A DNA stretch of 64,000 bases from Paracentrotus lividus (Eukaryota > Echinodermata > Echinoidea > Camarodonta > Echinidae): NCBI GenBank assembly GCA_940671915.1, contig CALNVZ010003425.1, positions 38,434,137 through 38,498,136 of the forward strand. Reading direction: 5' to 3'. The notes under the pieces are model-generated. The model had not been told where the DNA came from and did no database searches. It was given only the letters and a program-made list of their open reading frames with translations. A program made the translations under genes and the position numbers. Below are positions 46,565-58,104 of this stretch, in pieces; the stretch's first letter is position 1, and the number at the start of each line of letters is the position of its first letter.

Positions 46565-46846
46565 AAAGCCCACGTCACACTGTCCCGAAGTTGAGCAAGG
46601 ATGGACACACGATCATGGAAAATTTTAAATTTTGCTCTGAATCTGATCACGAAAGCATCGGGCCATTCGTATATCCTTTGTGTGTTGTACGGGTGCCATC
46701 GTGTAACCTTCTGTAGACCTCGTTTTCGTTTTAGCTCTTGTTTGGCTGTTGACCAACTTCGGGGCTGACTTTGTGCGAACCCTAACATTTCACATTTCTT
46801 GTGTCCATCATTGCTCAACTTCAGGACAGTGTGATGCCACTTTTAG
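46565..46846. mobile_element. MITE with CACACTGTCC ends in intron 7
   Basis: GTCACACTGTCCCGAAGTTG at the left and CAACTTCAGGACAGTGTGAT at the right are inverse. TGAGCAAGGATGG / CCATCATTGCTCA extends the pairing. 282 bases. The 97-codon - strand frame inside is not a gene. Confidence 0.8.
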
Positions 46847-47235
46847 TACCACTTGCTAACAGTAATCTACATACAATGTATTAGCCTCGTTATTCCGATT
46901 TCCCAAGACGCATTTGAGAATGAGATTTGAACCTCAAACCTTGACATTGGCATGCATCACCATAGGGAAACCTTTTGATTTGATTTTGGAGTACGTCAAA
47001 GGTTGTGGATCAAAGAAGACAACTTATTCATTTCCAGGTAATAGCTTTTATCTCAAGAGCCATTTGACATACAAACTCTATACTTGATGATAGCATACAT
47101 ACCATAGAATGCAATGGGGCCCTGATCAGATTTTGGAAATACCAGGGCAAAAATGAAGTGTTCCAGATGTCATCCTTGTTATTTCAATATGTAAATAAAC
47201 ACAAAACTAATGAAATTTATTTTTCTCTAATTCAG

Positions 47236-47424
47236 TGGTGCTGTTGCTAACGTTCTGGTCACCTCTTGCCGAGATAACATCTGCCGGCTGTGGTGCGAGA
47301 CACTCCTCCCTGATACGACGTCATCCAAAGGGACGTCCAAGTACAGCAAACATGTTGAGAACAACAAGGAACATAACACTACTACTACCAAGAGACCCAA
47401 CTTTAGTCTCAGTATCAAACCAAG
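47236..47424 (+). CDS. DMXL: DMXL exon 8
   Basis: One hundred and eighty-nine bases, phase 2 at both ends. Begins (S)GAVANVLVTSCRDNICRLW, aligning with vertebrate SVCNVLLTCCKDNVCRLW (end of a WD repeat), then a low-conservation linker rich in Thr, Asn, Lys and Ser to SLSIKP(R). The acceptor is CTCTAATTCAG and the donor CAAG|GTATAT. Being a multiple of three in length and phase-symmetric, it could be skipped without a frameshift, although that would remove a propeller strand. Confidence 0.93.
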
Positions 47425-47936
47425 GTATATTACATAATACACCAGCTTCATTGTACCCTCCCCCTCCCTCTTCCCCTCCCTCTATCCCCCCTGCCCCTCC
47501 CCTCCACATCAGTCCTAAATTTCAATATTTTGGTATTTAAGAACTTTTTAGTTCATATTCCTCGATGTTAAACCCTATTTACTCATGACAAGCAAACAAG
47601 ATTTTTTTTTTCTCCCCAATTTCTTTGTCGTAGAATTTTAAAGTGATGAGTTATTGTTATTATTTTGTACAATCTAGCACAGAAAAAATGGAAATATTGA
47701 TTCATGCATTATAAAGTAACTTGCAATATTGAAATGTACATTTTTTATTTTTCTGTTTAGGGATAAATATAGGAACTTCTTATAAGCATTGTCTGTGTTG
47801 TTAACTTATTTCATACAAAGCTTTGAAATGCATGTAAATCATCTTTTGATACAAATGTCAACATGTCTAAGAAATATTCACAGTTATTATTTTAGAGATA
47901 TAGCGATGATCTATATAACAATTATTTCATGAACAG

Positions 47937-47972
47937 GGATGATATTGACAGCCAGGAAGGCAGTACGAGTCA
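47937..47972 (+). CDS. DMXL: DMXL exon 9 (36-bp micro-exon)
   Basis: Thirty-six bases, phase 2 at both ends, encoding (R)DDIDSQEGSTS(Q). The acceptor is TTTCATGAACAG and the donor CA|GTAAGT. I call it because it joins exons 8 and 10 in frame and has good splice sites. Exon 8 could also join exon 10 directly in phase, so this is a candidate cassette exon in an acidic/Ser linker between propeller strands. Confidence 0.7.
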
Positions 47973-48842
47973 GTAAGTTCCTCTCTGAGAGAGGCACAAT
48001 GTCTTGCTATTAAACAATGTTTATTCTTTTCTTGGGAATGCTTAGGAATGCACTGTACAGTTTGAATTTAAAAAATTTAAAAGATGGTACAAGCAGGGGA
48101 AAATTATTTAGGTATCAAATTCTCTCAAACGATATTTGTATGTTGTAACAAATTTAAGCTGAAAGATTTTTTCTTGCTGATACACTTTATTTCATTTGCT
48201 TTTCTTTTGTAAAACAAAAGTTATGCTCCATTTTCTTTGATGAGGGAAGATCGCAATTGTACAAGCCCTGAGCTTGTTTGGAAAATGCACTGCTGAGCTC
48301 TGGTCATCATGACCTACAGTATTATGTAAAAAAAAAAACCTACACAATGCTATAAAAATGTACAGACACAAAATAGATTTTCTTGATTGTAGAAAAAAAT
48401 AGTCATATCTCAAGATCTACTGCATGTATACAAATGAAGTGGGGAAAAATGCAGAGGAATCCTGTTTTCTTGCTATAAAAAGCTGTTTATTAATCTTCAT
48501 AGTGTTAAAAATAATTTTTGCTTGTACCATTTCATGTGATGCATAATTGAATGATCCCTCTTCTTTTACCTTTTACTTGCCTTGGACAGCTAATTTAAAA
48601 ATAGTTGAGTGTCTCATCTACAATATCTTATAACTAATTTGTATTTATACTCCAATCAATTTGACTATCTCTGGTTAAGTACTGGTAATGAGTGAAATCT
48701 AGAAATTGAATAATAATGTTGAACTAGAGAGGTTGTATCCTTCTTAAACCAATCTATTGCCAACTGAAATTATACAATGTACATTTGGATTTTGCTGAAA
48801 GTATTCTGATCCCTTTGTATACTCTTACCTTTACCTCCATTA
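47973..48842. other. Intron 9, 5' part
   Basis: AT-rich. No repeat or exon recognised. Confidence 0.5.
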
Positions 48843-48844
48843 TA

Positions 48845-49873
48845 CAGTGCGTCCCAGAAAAAAGTATACCCAACTTTGAGTGTGTTCAATGTCCAGTTTC
48901 AAATTTATACGCCAACATGAATCACGATACAAAACACAATCACAAAACTCAAACGCGATCAACAGTGCACCGTTCAGTGTCCAAAATTTAAACGTGTTTA
49001 TACGTCGATCGTCTTTAAATTCCTCACTCTCAAAAAACAAATATCTTCTCCTTTTTTCAATTGCACCGGAAGCTTCCATTGCGAGAGCACATTTAAACAC
49101 GTTTGAAAACTCAATCCTGTTCAATGTCGCATTTCGTTGCAATCGCGATGCTCAAGGTCGTAAAATTGAAGCTGATTGTGTTTGTAAACGCATCTTTTTT
49201 GGCATTTAAATTTTCGGCGTATAAATTTAAATTGAGATTTGAAACACGTTTATTTTTACGACCGGGGATGGGGGACAATGAACACCCTCTTTGTTTTTCT
49301 TTATATCAGCGTTTTGTAATTGCGTTTTGTATCATGATTCATGTTGGCGTATAAATTTGAAATTGGACATTGAACACACTCTTTGAGAGCCTCATATTAA
49401 AATATTCTAGCTTGTGTGACCTTGAAATATATGTGATGATGAAGAGCAACTCATATTCTTTTCAATGATGCAAAACTTATACCTGTGTTGTAACGGATGA
49501 CTAAGCAGTTGGGCTTTAAAAAACAAGCGTAAAAAGTGCCCTGTCCCAAGTTTGAGCAAAAGCCGCCCTTGCATTTCAATAGATCATGTAATCCTTCGTG
49601 CCAAATGAATGGACTCAGGAAGGCTGACCTCAAACAAACAATGAATGAGCAGAAAGCCAGGGCTGCTTCTCAGACAACTTGGTACAGATCACTTTTGACC
49701 AATGTTTTTAAACACTCGAGTGTTCAGTCATCCATGACAGTATCAGTATGATTTTGATATCATTAGATAGAATATGAGTTAATCTTTGTCATGAAATTAA
49801 AATATACACATACGTTATACAATTTTAATATGAGGCTCTCAAAGTTGGGTATACTTTTATCTGGGACGCACTG
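48845..49873. mobile_element. Tc1/mariner-type MITE (CAGTGCGTCCCA ends), copy 2, interrupted
   Basis: Left CAGTGCGTCCCAGAAAAAAG; right complement CAGTGCGTCCCAGATAAAAG. TA lies on both sides (48843-48844 and 49874-49875). The subterminal GTATACCCAACTTTGAGAG match is broken on the left by a second element (48879-49380); without it the element would be about 520 bases. Confidence 0.87.
48879..49380. mobile_element. GTGTGTTCAATG TIR element, copy 2, nested
   Basis: Ends AGTGTGTTCAATGTCCAGTT and its inverse. CTTTG is duplicated exactly at 48874-48878 and 49381-49385. The interrupted word is confirmed by the outer element's other arm (CTCTCAAAGTTGGG at about 49833-49846). The interior is collinear with 29609-30108, and its 100- to 133-codon - strand frame is shared between copies. 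Confidence 0.88.
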
Positions 49874-50338
49874 TATAGCTTTTTATCCTCTCCTCAACCT
49901 TGTTTGACAATGTTCAAAATAAATCTGCATCTGGTTTGTTTTGTTTTTGTTCTAACATGTACCTGAAATATCTGCTAATATTTTATAATGCCATTTGTTT
50001 TTTTATTGAACCTATACTCGAAAGGGGTCTTTTTGTGGCACCTACATGTACATGTATTAAAGAGCTACATTTAACCTGGCTTTAAATACATGTACATTTT
50101 CATGTACCCAAATAACTCTCTGTCCTGGAGGCATTTTAGTATCCTTTAAACCAGCAATTTGGCAAATTTAGCAATCCTTTGCAAAAAAGTAATTTTTCAC
50201 ATTATGTTTTGATAGTTTTTCAACTTACATTATTTGTTTTCTTTTTCACTTTTAATTTGCAATTTTTGTAGGAAATTTTCACTTTTGTTTAGTTGTACAC
50301 ATCCAATCAGCTACACAGAATCTGCAATGCTCTTGAAT

Positions 50339-50530
50339 AAGGTGCCTTAACAAAAGATAAGCCGCGGCCTTCTGCGTGAACGCCGCACAGTGGCGCTTTA
50401 TACCGGATGTACTAATCCCCTCCAATTAAGTCAATAGAAGAATAATAGGGGAACGGTATATCCTGCCTATAATTCCACTGTGCGGCATTCACGCAGGGGG
50501 CCGCGGCTTTATCATTTGGTAAGGTACCTT
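50339..50530. mobile_element. Palindromic MITE with GCCGCGGCC arms
   Basis: AAGGTGCCTTAACAAAAGAT and AGCCGCGGCC at the left pair with GGCCGCGGCTTTATCATTTG and AAGGTACCTT at the right. TGCGTGAACGCCGCACAGTG pairs with CACTGTGCGGCATTCACGCA. 192 bases, much richer in GC than the flanks. Confidence 0.85.
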
Positions 50531-52217
50531 ATATAATTTGCTATAAAGACTTCTATAGATCAAAATAGAGGAATTTCAATTAGATTAGAAATTGACATAG
50601 AGTAAATCTAGTCAACACATAATATACATGTAGGTTAATTTTTAATAGAAAAGAAAAAAAAAAATCGCTTTATAAAATCGCATTTTCCAATTCCTAGAGT
50701 TTGTATACATGCACTTTTGCAGATGATTTAACATTAACCAAACTTTTAGAATTCTAGTATGAATGTGTTACTTCCATCTATTTGCACATTTGATTAAAAT
50801 TGAAGATAAAATAGTAGAAGTTAAAGAAGAATTCTTTTCTTAGCATGAATATAAAGGTCTGGTAAAGTGGAGGGTAATAATGCCATCCACTCTCTTCATC
50901 CAATTTTTATGAGTGGCATTTGCATATGTACTTCTAAAAACAGAAAAACAAATAAAAACAATTCAATGAGCATTTTTCATAACATTTTGAATTAGTGCAT
51001 TTTAGGATGTGTCAATCATGTGCATGACTTGCATTTGATAAACTTAAAAGAGTAGTATGTAGTAAAATAAGAAACTAATTTTGTAATGTTTATCGCAACC
51101 TTTGCAAAATTCTGAGTAAGAAAAAAAGTTGGCCTATAATCAAATGTGGCCTGGGTAATAGCCGGGTCACATTAGTCATACCGACAACAAACAAAACTAA
51201 ACGAAACAAAATATTACATTTTTATACCATGAATGGCAAGCTAAAGTTTGGTTTGGAGTTGGTTTTACTGATGTGACTTTGCCATATAATAGAACTGTGC
51301 ATGGTCTAGTGATACCATACAGAGGATTAAAGCTGGTGTATAGTTTTGGTAACAAAAAAGGAATCGGCATCAAACCGATTAAATATAGTTTCATGTTGTT
51401 CACAATGCACTAAAAGATATGTGTGAGAGATTTTGTGATATTCCTTTCCCAATTTCCGGTGAATTTCAGTGAATTGTTTAAAGCCAAACAATAATGTAAC
51501 GGTTTTTGAGACCTCTGCTGGGGTGACCAGTCCCCCGAACTTCCCGCATGAATGGAGCGTAGCGATCTGTGTGTATCACCCACACAATAGAATCCCCATT
51601 GGTTTTCCATGTGAACGCCTAGTGCACACTAAGATGAGACGGGTCCCCGACTTATCTTATTTTATTCTTATATCGTGAAATAAAGACACTAAAACGAGTT
51701 TTCATGTAATATAACTTTCTTTATTATAGTTATAGGATTCAGTCTTTCATATTATCTAACTGTGAATCCAAATTAAATGTTTCCTTCTCCCAACACTTTA
51801 CACCAGCTTTAAAGTATGGATTAATGTGGCCTTTTTCTGATTATGCATAACAATAGCTCTGATTCAGAAATATTTTTCCATATTTACCCACGCTATGACT
51901 GCAATGTCCCTCTGACTCTGCAGTAATTCCCCTAAAACATTATTACTTTTACGATGAGGAGTGCAGATATGCAAGCAAATGATGCACAATTAACCATATG
52001 AAATACTATTGCAGTCTGTCTGGTATAATTATCATCATTACATATTGTAAATCTTTAGACGTGAAGTTTGCATTCTGCTCACAACTTGCAGACCCAAATT
52101 ACAAACTCCTTGAAATTTGAAGAAGGAAAAAGAACAGTACATAGATTCCTGATCCAATGCCAATAAATTTAATATTCCTAGTTCTGATTAATTTCATGTT
52201 TTTGTGCTCTGTTTCAG
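50531..52217. other. Intron 9, 3' part
   Basis: No exon recognised. About 51470-51680 is less AT-rich, with an AATAAA near its end, and might be a solo LTR, but I could not define TG...CA ends or a target duplication. Confidence 0.45.
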
Positions 52218-52372
52218 GAAAAAGAGAAAGCAAGTTGAGCATGCCATCCCCTTGCCAAGCCAGAAGAAAGAACATGAACTTCATAGGTACTACCATGGTA
52301 AAGTGCAGAGAAATGGACTAGGGGGAAACCCCTTACACTTCCACATTGCAGCTACTATTAACCCTAACACAG
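52218..52372 (+). CDS. DMXL: DMXL exon 10
   Basis: One hundred and fifty-five bases, phase 2 in and phase 1 out: (Q)KKRKQVEHAIPLPSQKK then HRYYHGKVQRN and LHFHIAATINPNT. Vertebrate DMXL2 has LCHFHIAASINPATDIPLLPS at the end of the corresponding region, so the second half is the conserved strand before exon 11. The first half is a basic linker. The acceptor is TGCTCTGTTTCAG and the donor ACAG|GTAAGT. Confidence 0.94.
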
Positions 52373-52989
52373 GTAAGTGGTAGAAAGGGGTTTTTAAATG
52401 TTGGAATTCCTAATGGAAGACAATTTTTCTCACATCAAAAATTGAGGGGGGGAAAGAATAGATAATTTAGGCAATTATACAAAGATGCTTAACCCTTTAG
52501 CACCTAGAGACTGCGTGAAAAGTGTTAGTTTACTCACTAGCTTAAAGGGTTATGAAGTGTTTCAATCAGGTCTTTTTTCAATAAGAATTGCTCCTTAAAC
52601 GTACTTTTTTGTGCAAAATCGGACAGCAAACATCCAATGGGTAATCCACAACAAGTATGGGCATGTTTCATCACATATTTTTGATACTATCTTGAAAATA
52701 GCGTACTTAAGACAGGGGCGGTTTGGGGCAGTTGAGTGAGTAAGCTGAGGGGTACTGAGAATTAATTTTGTGATGATTAAGCCTATTCTTATGTATTAAG
52801 AGATGATAGAGAAGAAGTTTTGTATTGCTATTCATAATCCGTTAAGGCTTCCTGAACCTAATCCTGTTGCCAATTTTAGTCCAATGTAGTGATTAACTGC
52901 GTAAACAGACACCATTCCTAATTGGAGTGCTCTATTAGAATGATGTTTCATATCCTGAAATACATCCTTGAGTTAATTTGTAACAAGTT

Positions 52990-53187
52990 AAGGGCTGTTC
53001 ACATATGGGGAGGTTTGCCTCTTCAGAAATGCCTTACAGGTTAAAAAGTGAGCATAGTGATGCCATACATTCATGTCCATTATATCTTGACCCAGTGTCA
53101 GTCATAGTTAACTTTTAAGTTTGCTATTCAAACTCTCTATAGGAGATATTTTTGAAGAGGCAAACTGCCTTATATGGGAACATCCTT
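52990..53187. mobile_element. MITE with GAGGCAAAC arms
   Basis: GTTCACATATGGGGAGGTTT and TGCCTCTTCA at the left pair with TGAAGAGGCAAACTGCCTTA and TATGGGAACAT at the right. About 200 bases; boundaries approximate. A long G/A-rich region with AGAGAGAG runs follows at about 53330-53610 and 53840-53910. Confidence 0.65.
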
Positions 53188-54515
53188 TGTGATAGATTAT
53201 GATACGTATTGTTTACATCATGACATGCTGAGACTAATCCTACAACAGTCAGAAGGCTGAACATGATCATCAGTAGATATCACTTTTTACTTTGTCATGC
53301 TTTCAAGATGGAGAATGTAAAAATAAAACAAAGCAAGATAAGTGCAAGTAGAGAGAGAGAGATAGATAGATAAAGAGAGAAAATGTGCGATAGAAAGAGA
53401 TATATGAATAGTAAGATTAATGTGATTATACAGAAAGAAGCACAGGCAAAGAAACAGAGAGAGTAGAGAAATAGTATTTTAAAGATGAATGCATGATAAA
53501 GCTTCTTATTAAAGTGATAAATACTAATGACACTAGGATGCTGATATATAGAGAGGGAGAGAAAGGTGGAGAGACAGAGAGTGCTCGATAGAAAGAGACA
53601 TGTAGGAAGAAATAAATGCTCCAAACACTCCAAATTTTAATGTCCGAAACACAGGTGAAACAGAAATTCTTTTTGCCCAATTGATTGTGGGCTCGGCAGC
53701 CACTGAGCAGCGCTAGATCAACGTTACTCTATCCCTTTTTTGTTGAATGCCAAACAGGGTAGCTGCAAGGACCTTCAAACACTCCTTGGTAGCTGCAACT
53801 CCTATTTTTTAACATCCTTTGGTATAACTTACAGGAAACTTACAATAAGAGAGAGAGAGAGAGAGAAAGAGAGAGAAAAAGAAAGAGAGAGAAAAAGAGG
53901 GAGGGGTAAAAAAATATAGTTATAGTGCAAAGAGATTGTTGACTAATGATTTAATTACAGACTCACAAAATAATAAGATAAGTCCAAAATGATTTAATTA
54001 TGGCATGACACATCCATAGCTACATTCTTGGTCATTCTCCAGTTTCATGATGCTATCTAAATGTCTCCTCAGGTTTCCAAAGACCTAAAAATACATCATT
54101 GTAAATTGTGCAAAATTTGAGTGACATGATATACCTTATTACTAAAAGAAAATGTACTATACTATGTTGACGTTTGGAATTACTTAGTATGAAATCAATC
54201 TCTTTTTGAATTGATAAATAAAGATACAGAAAGAGTTGATATTTTGATTAAAAATATTTAAAAATTAAACTGAAAAGGGGGAAATAACAAGCAATTTTAT
54301 TTTTTTCATTTTAAATTTTTTAGAGAGAGTACATGTGATACAGAAAATGGAAAAGAGCCAAAAGTTTAATAAAGAGATAGGGAAAAAAGTAAAATAATAA
54401 ACAAATAATTATTTTTTTAAAGAAAGAGAAAGAGAGGTGGGGTGAAGAGGTAAATAAAGAGCAGTGCCCCTATTTTTGCATCCAATCAATTAACCTATCA
54501 ACTCTCTCTCCACAG

Positions 54516-54740
54516 ACATTCCACTCCTTCCGGCCATTGGCACCATGACCAAAGGCAGCGCTCCCAACTTTGTGGTGAACTGGCTGAATAACAAGGAGCT
54601 GCAGTTCACCCTAGCAGCCGAGACCCTCCTCCAGATGGGCAGAGAATCCAGGAACAACATCTCCAACATCACTGTGATGACCGAGGAGGAGGAAGTAGAT
54701 GGGGACACCTCTCTTGATCAAGGAACAACCTCAGATGATG
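54516..54740 (+). CDS. DMXL: DMXL exon 11
   Basis: Two hundred and twenty-five bases, phase 1 at both ends: (D)IPLLPAIGTMTKGSAPNF then VVNWLNNKELQFTLAAE. It matches vertebrate DIPLLPS... / FVVHWLNNKELHFTLSME. It ends in an acidic stretch (TEEEEVDGD...TSDD). The acceptor is CTCTCTCCACAG and the donor GATG|GTGGGT, the weakest donor in the set. Confidence 0.94.
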
Positions 54741-54921
54741 GTGGGTCTTCTATAAATACTTTTAGGAACATATGAATGAGACTCCAACTTAACCCAAACA
54801 CCTCTTAAGTGTACGATTCACCCTCCGAGACCCCTAGCAAATGGTAGGCTCTGACTGAATGTGCACTTGGACCAAATCAACAGCAGAGAGCCCACAATAT
54901 TTCATGGTCATAGTCAGCTTA

Positions 54922-55730
54922 CTGTAATTATCGCTGTTATTTTCGCGCGATTAATTTTTCGCGCTGAGCGGCCTCAAAACATCTTCACAGGTTCTTAAAG
55001 GACTCCTCCGGGCTGGAGATTTGCATTATTAGAAAAAAAAAGTAAAGTCTAAAAAGCACAACACTGAAATTTCATCAAAATTGGATCACAAATAGCAAAG
55101 TTATGAATTTTCTTAGGTTTTGAATTTTTTTAGGAAACAGTTTTTGCCATCTTCAAATTGGCAAACTGATGATGTCTCAGTCTCCCTACTTTCTTTGTAT
55201 TTTATTGTATGAAATACCAATTATCAAGATTTTCTCCCCCCAGGACATAAAAACAGGGATTAATCCTTGTGGAATGTTCAAGGTCACTAGTGCTTTTACC
55301 CATTTCAGTGTGTGGGATAGATTTTCTGTATGAGAAAAATAGGATTTCATATAATAAAATACACAAGAAGTAGGGGGACTGTGACATCTTCATTTTGCTC
55401 ATTTGAATATTCAAATATTCAAATGAGAAAATGCCAAGAACTGTTTTACGAAAAAAATTCAATACCCAAAAAATGCATAACTTTGTTATTTTTCATCCGA
55501 TTTTGATGACATTTTCTGTGTTGTGCATGTTAAATTTTACTTTACTTTACAAAACTTTTTAATTTCAGACCGGAGTCCTCCTTTATTTTCGCACTGCATG
55601 TTCGTAAGCTCGCAATTTAACCCATTCATTACATGCATAGGAAATTATGCCTATATATTCGCTGGTATTTTAATTCGCGTCTGCCGCTATTTGCGCGAAA
55701 TCCGCGAAAATTAATATACCACGAATACGG
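54922..55730. mobile_element. TTTTCGCG MITE, larger family, split copy
   Basis: The left part (54922-54998) and right part (about 55583-55730) together equal the uninterrupted copy at 26749-26968: TTTTCGCGCTGAGCGGCCTC on the left and GCGAAATCCGCGAAAATTAA on the right. TA lies at both ends. It is interrupted by the element at 54999-55582. Confidence 0.78.
54999..55582. mobile_element. MITE nested in the TTTTCGCG element, TTAA-like target
   Basis: Left AGGACTCCTCCGGGCTGGAG; right complement AGGAGGACTCCGGTCTGAAA. Flanked by TTAA (54995-54998) and TTAT (55583-55586). Contains GCAAAGTTATGAATTTTCTT and a partial inverse, an arrangement like that of the TTAA MITE at 31549. The TIR is imperfect, so this is older. 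Confidence 0.72.
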
Positions 55731-55795
55731 TATATGGTTATTACAGCGCTCTGGTGCTATCTTTGAACATAATGACAATAATAAATGAGGTAAAA

Positions 55796-56060
55796 TATGT
55801 GACACATCACACCGAAATCAGACACAAGTCACCGAGCAAATTCAGCACAGTGTCGAGGAAATCAGCAAAATAATCAAAATTGTCTTATTTGGGGGGAAAT
55901 ATTTTTTTTAATTTTCTAAATTGTCAATGTTTCTTGTATGCTCTGCAAAAAATTTGAGTAGAAATGATAAGGGGAAAGCCTTTAAATATGGTTTGTTTTA
56001 TTGCAATCTTTGACTCTTTTCTGGCGACTTGTGTCTGATTTCGATATGATGAGTCACATA
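55796..56060. mobile_element. MITE, copy 2 of the 268-bp family
   Basis: Ends TATGTGAC and GAGTCACATA, with the same subterminal CGAAATCAGACACAAGTC and its inverse as 8177-8444. Collinear throughout (GGGGGGAAATATTT; AGCCTTTAAA). Confidence 0.82.
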
Positions 56061-56160
56061 TAGTGATTCAGATGCTTCTACCACAAAGGGGGTTGGGCAG
56101 GAGAAAAAGAGGGAAAATGGAGCTACAATTGGCATGAGGTAAAAGGGAGAAATACAGCTT

Positions 56161-56264
56161 GGGCGTGAGAATTTCAAACTTGAGCGGGAGAGCGTGAGAT
56201 TTTTCCAAAAATGGCCTTTCAGCGGGAGATCTCACGCCGAAAGCGTGAGAGTTGGAGTCTCTGG
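56161..56264 (+). repeat. GGGCGTGAGA dispersed repeat
   Basis: GGGCGTGAGAATTTC, GAGCGGGAGAGCGTGAGATT, AGCGGGAGATCTCACGCCGA and AAGCGTGAGAGTTGGAG: a run of GCGTGAG/GCGGGAG words on one strand. A repeat type that, from memory, is common in marine animals. Only one copy is in the window. Confidence 0.55.
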
Positions 56265-57529
56265 TATATTGAGGTTAAGTTAACATAAATGTATATCTCT
56301 CCTTGTCATTATATCTAAACCTAACATTAAAACTTTATTGCAAATATGACCCTAACCTTTTATCTTAGACAAAATAAAGTATGGGCATTGGTCGGTTCCC
56401 CATGGCAGATATTTCGTGGGTTATTTTTAACAAGCTGTTCATAAAGTAATGTAGAACTTTACAACGACTTGAAGATCCAAATGGGATACTCAGATCAATT
56501 TTAACTTAAATTCTAACTTTGAATTTGAACATTAAACTTTTGATTTAAGTACATGTATCAGCAACAAGGGTACTAGGCAGAAATAATATTTGTTTATGCT
56601 TGTGCCATTACCAATATTCAAGGTCATCTTTACATGAGTCTAAACTTTTCAGACCCATGTAAAACACTAGAATGTAACCGCTGTTTAAAACCTAAAATTC
56701 ATTAGTCATATTTTGACTTTGACCTTTGAACTACAAACTCATACCCATGATTTGGGGATTGCTTCATCATGGGTTATTCTAATTGTTTGCAATAATCCAT
56801 TATATCTCATTGAACTTCTGTAACTGGACCCCAAAGGAACTTTATTATAACTATGTCTTTGGAAGCATTAGATACATATAGGTGTCATATGAATGATACT
56901 TGGCACTAATTTGGATTATGTTAACTGATACATGCAGGAAATTAATGCTGGATCACTGACAAAGCTGTTGCATGATTGGCTAAATTAGCTGAAGTTAAGT
57001 TGTCAGCTAAGTCAAAAAGCTCATTTCAAAGTAAGGAATTGAGTGAGGATTAACACCTAATATTCAAAATCATATCGTATCTGTATCATGAGGGGAGAAT
57101 TGCTGGCAAGTCTCCAAAATATTTGACTGATTCACATTTATAATGCCCCTGAAATGCACAAGAGAATTGATTAATTGTTAGTTTTATGTTATCAAGTACA
57201 TTTTAAATGCTACATATACTTCATTGTGCCAGAAATTTGACCGACATGTGTCATGTAGGTACATGAAGAAGATAATACAACTTTTATTCTACAAAGGGGG
57301 AATGTCTGTCATGGACACATCAAGATGAATTAGTTTGATTTTGAATTTAAAAAGAAAAAATGTTGATTAAAAGAATTGATATGGACGTATATAGTTTTTG
57401 TATAAAATAAATTGTATGTTTATGATGTATAAGATTAATCTCATTTCATTTCTTGAAAATTAACAAAGGGAAGTCAATCATTCATTTGATTTGATCAGCT
57501 TTTTTTCTCTTGTATTTTTAAAATTACAG
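56265..57529. other. Intron 11, 3' part
   Basis: AT-rich unique-looking sequence. No exon or repeat recognised. Confidence 0.5.
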
Positions 57530-57574
57530 ATGACATTCCAACAGTGAAAATTCATGCAGATACCTCTTCTCCAG
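57530..57574 (+). CDS. DMXL: DMXL exon 12 (45-bp small exon)
   Basis: Forty-five bases, phase 1 at both ends, encoding (D)DIPTVKIHADTSSP. The acceptor is TTTAAAATTACAG and the donor CCAG|GTATGG. It joins exons 11 and 13 in frame, and because those also fit each other in phase, it is a candidate cassette exon. It lies in the variable linker before the next conserved block. Confidence 0.72.
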
Positions 57575-58104
57575 GTATGGAAATCATTGACTGCGTGAAA
57601 TATACATATTCCAACGTTTGTTCAAATACAAGAAAACAAAGACTTCATAAAAATAAGTCATATAATTTTTTATTTTTTTTTTTCTTATTTGTGTATTTTT
57701 GTTCATTTGAATAGTAGAAACCAAAGAATTCATGAAGTTACAATGTATGTTGTGTGTTCTTGAGTGTGTTATATTTTTCCATCGTTTATTCCAATATATA
57801 ATTTTTTTTTTTAAGTAGTCATATATTTTATTTTCTTCTTGGTTCCCCAATGAATTATTTGTAATACCGTTTCCTACAGGCTTTTCTTTTTATGGGAAAA
57901 ACTAAAATTACAAGAAAACAAAAGAGGAATAAGGGTATAAAACCCATCATGAATTGTTGTAAAAGTAAGGTAATAAACATGGACCTCCAAAGACACATTT
58001 AAGACCTAGTTAGTGATGTCATCTTTGTGTCTATACCTTAGCATCTGTGACAGGCTGCATGTGGGTAAGTAAGGTGTAATCTTTATCTGTTATTCTCTTT
58101 GCAG
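57575..58104. other. Intron 12
   Basis: 530 bases, T-rich, no repeat family recognised. Confidence 0.6.

Noticed and set aside
46525-46818. 97-codon - strand frame as a gene
   Set aside because: Contained in the CACACTGTCC-ended MITE in intron 7; no family resemblance.
51470-51680. Solo LTR of a retrotransposon
   Set aside because: Composition and a nearby AATAAA are suggestive, but I could not find TG...CA ends or a flanking duplication.
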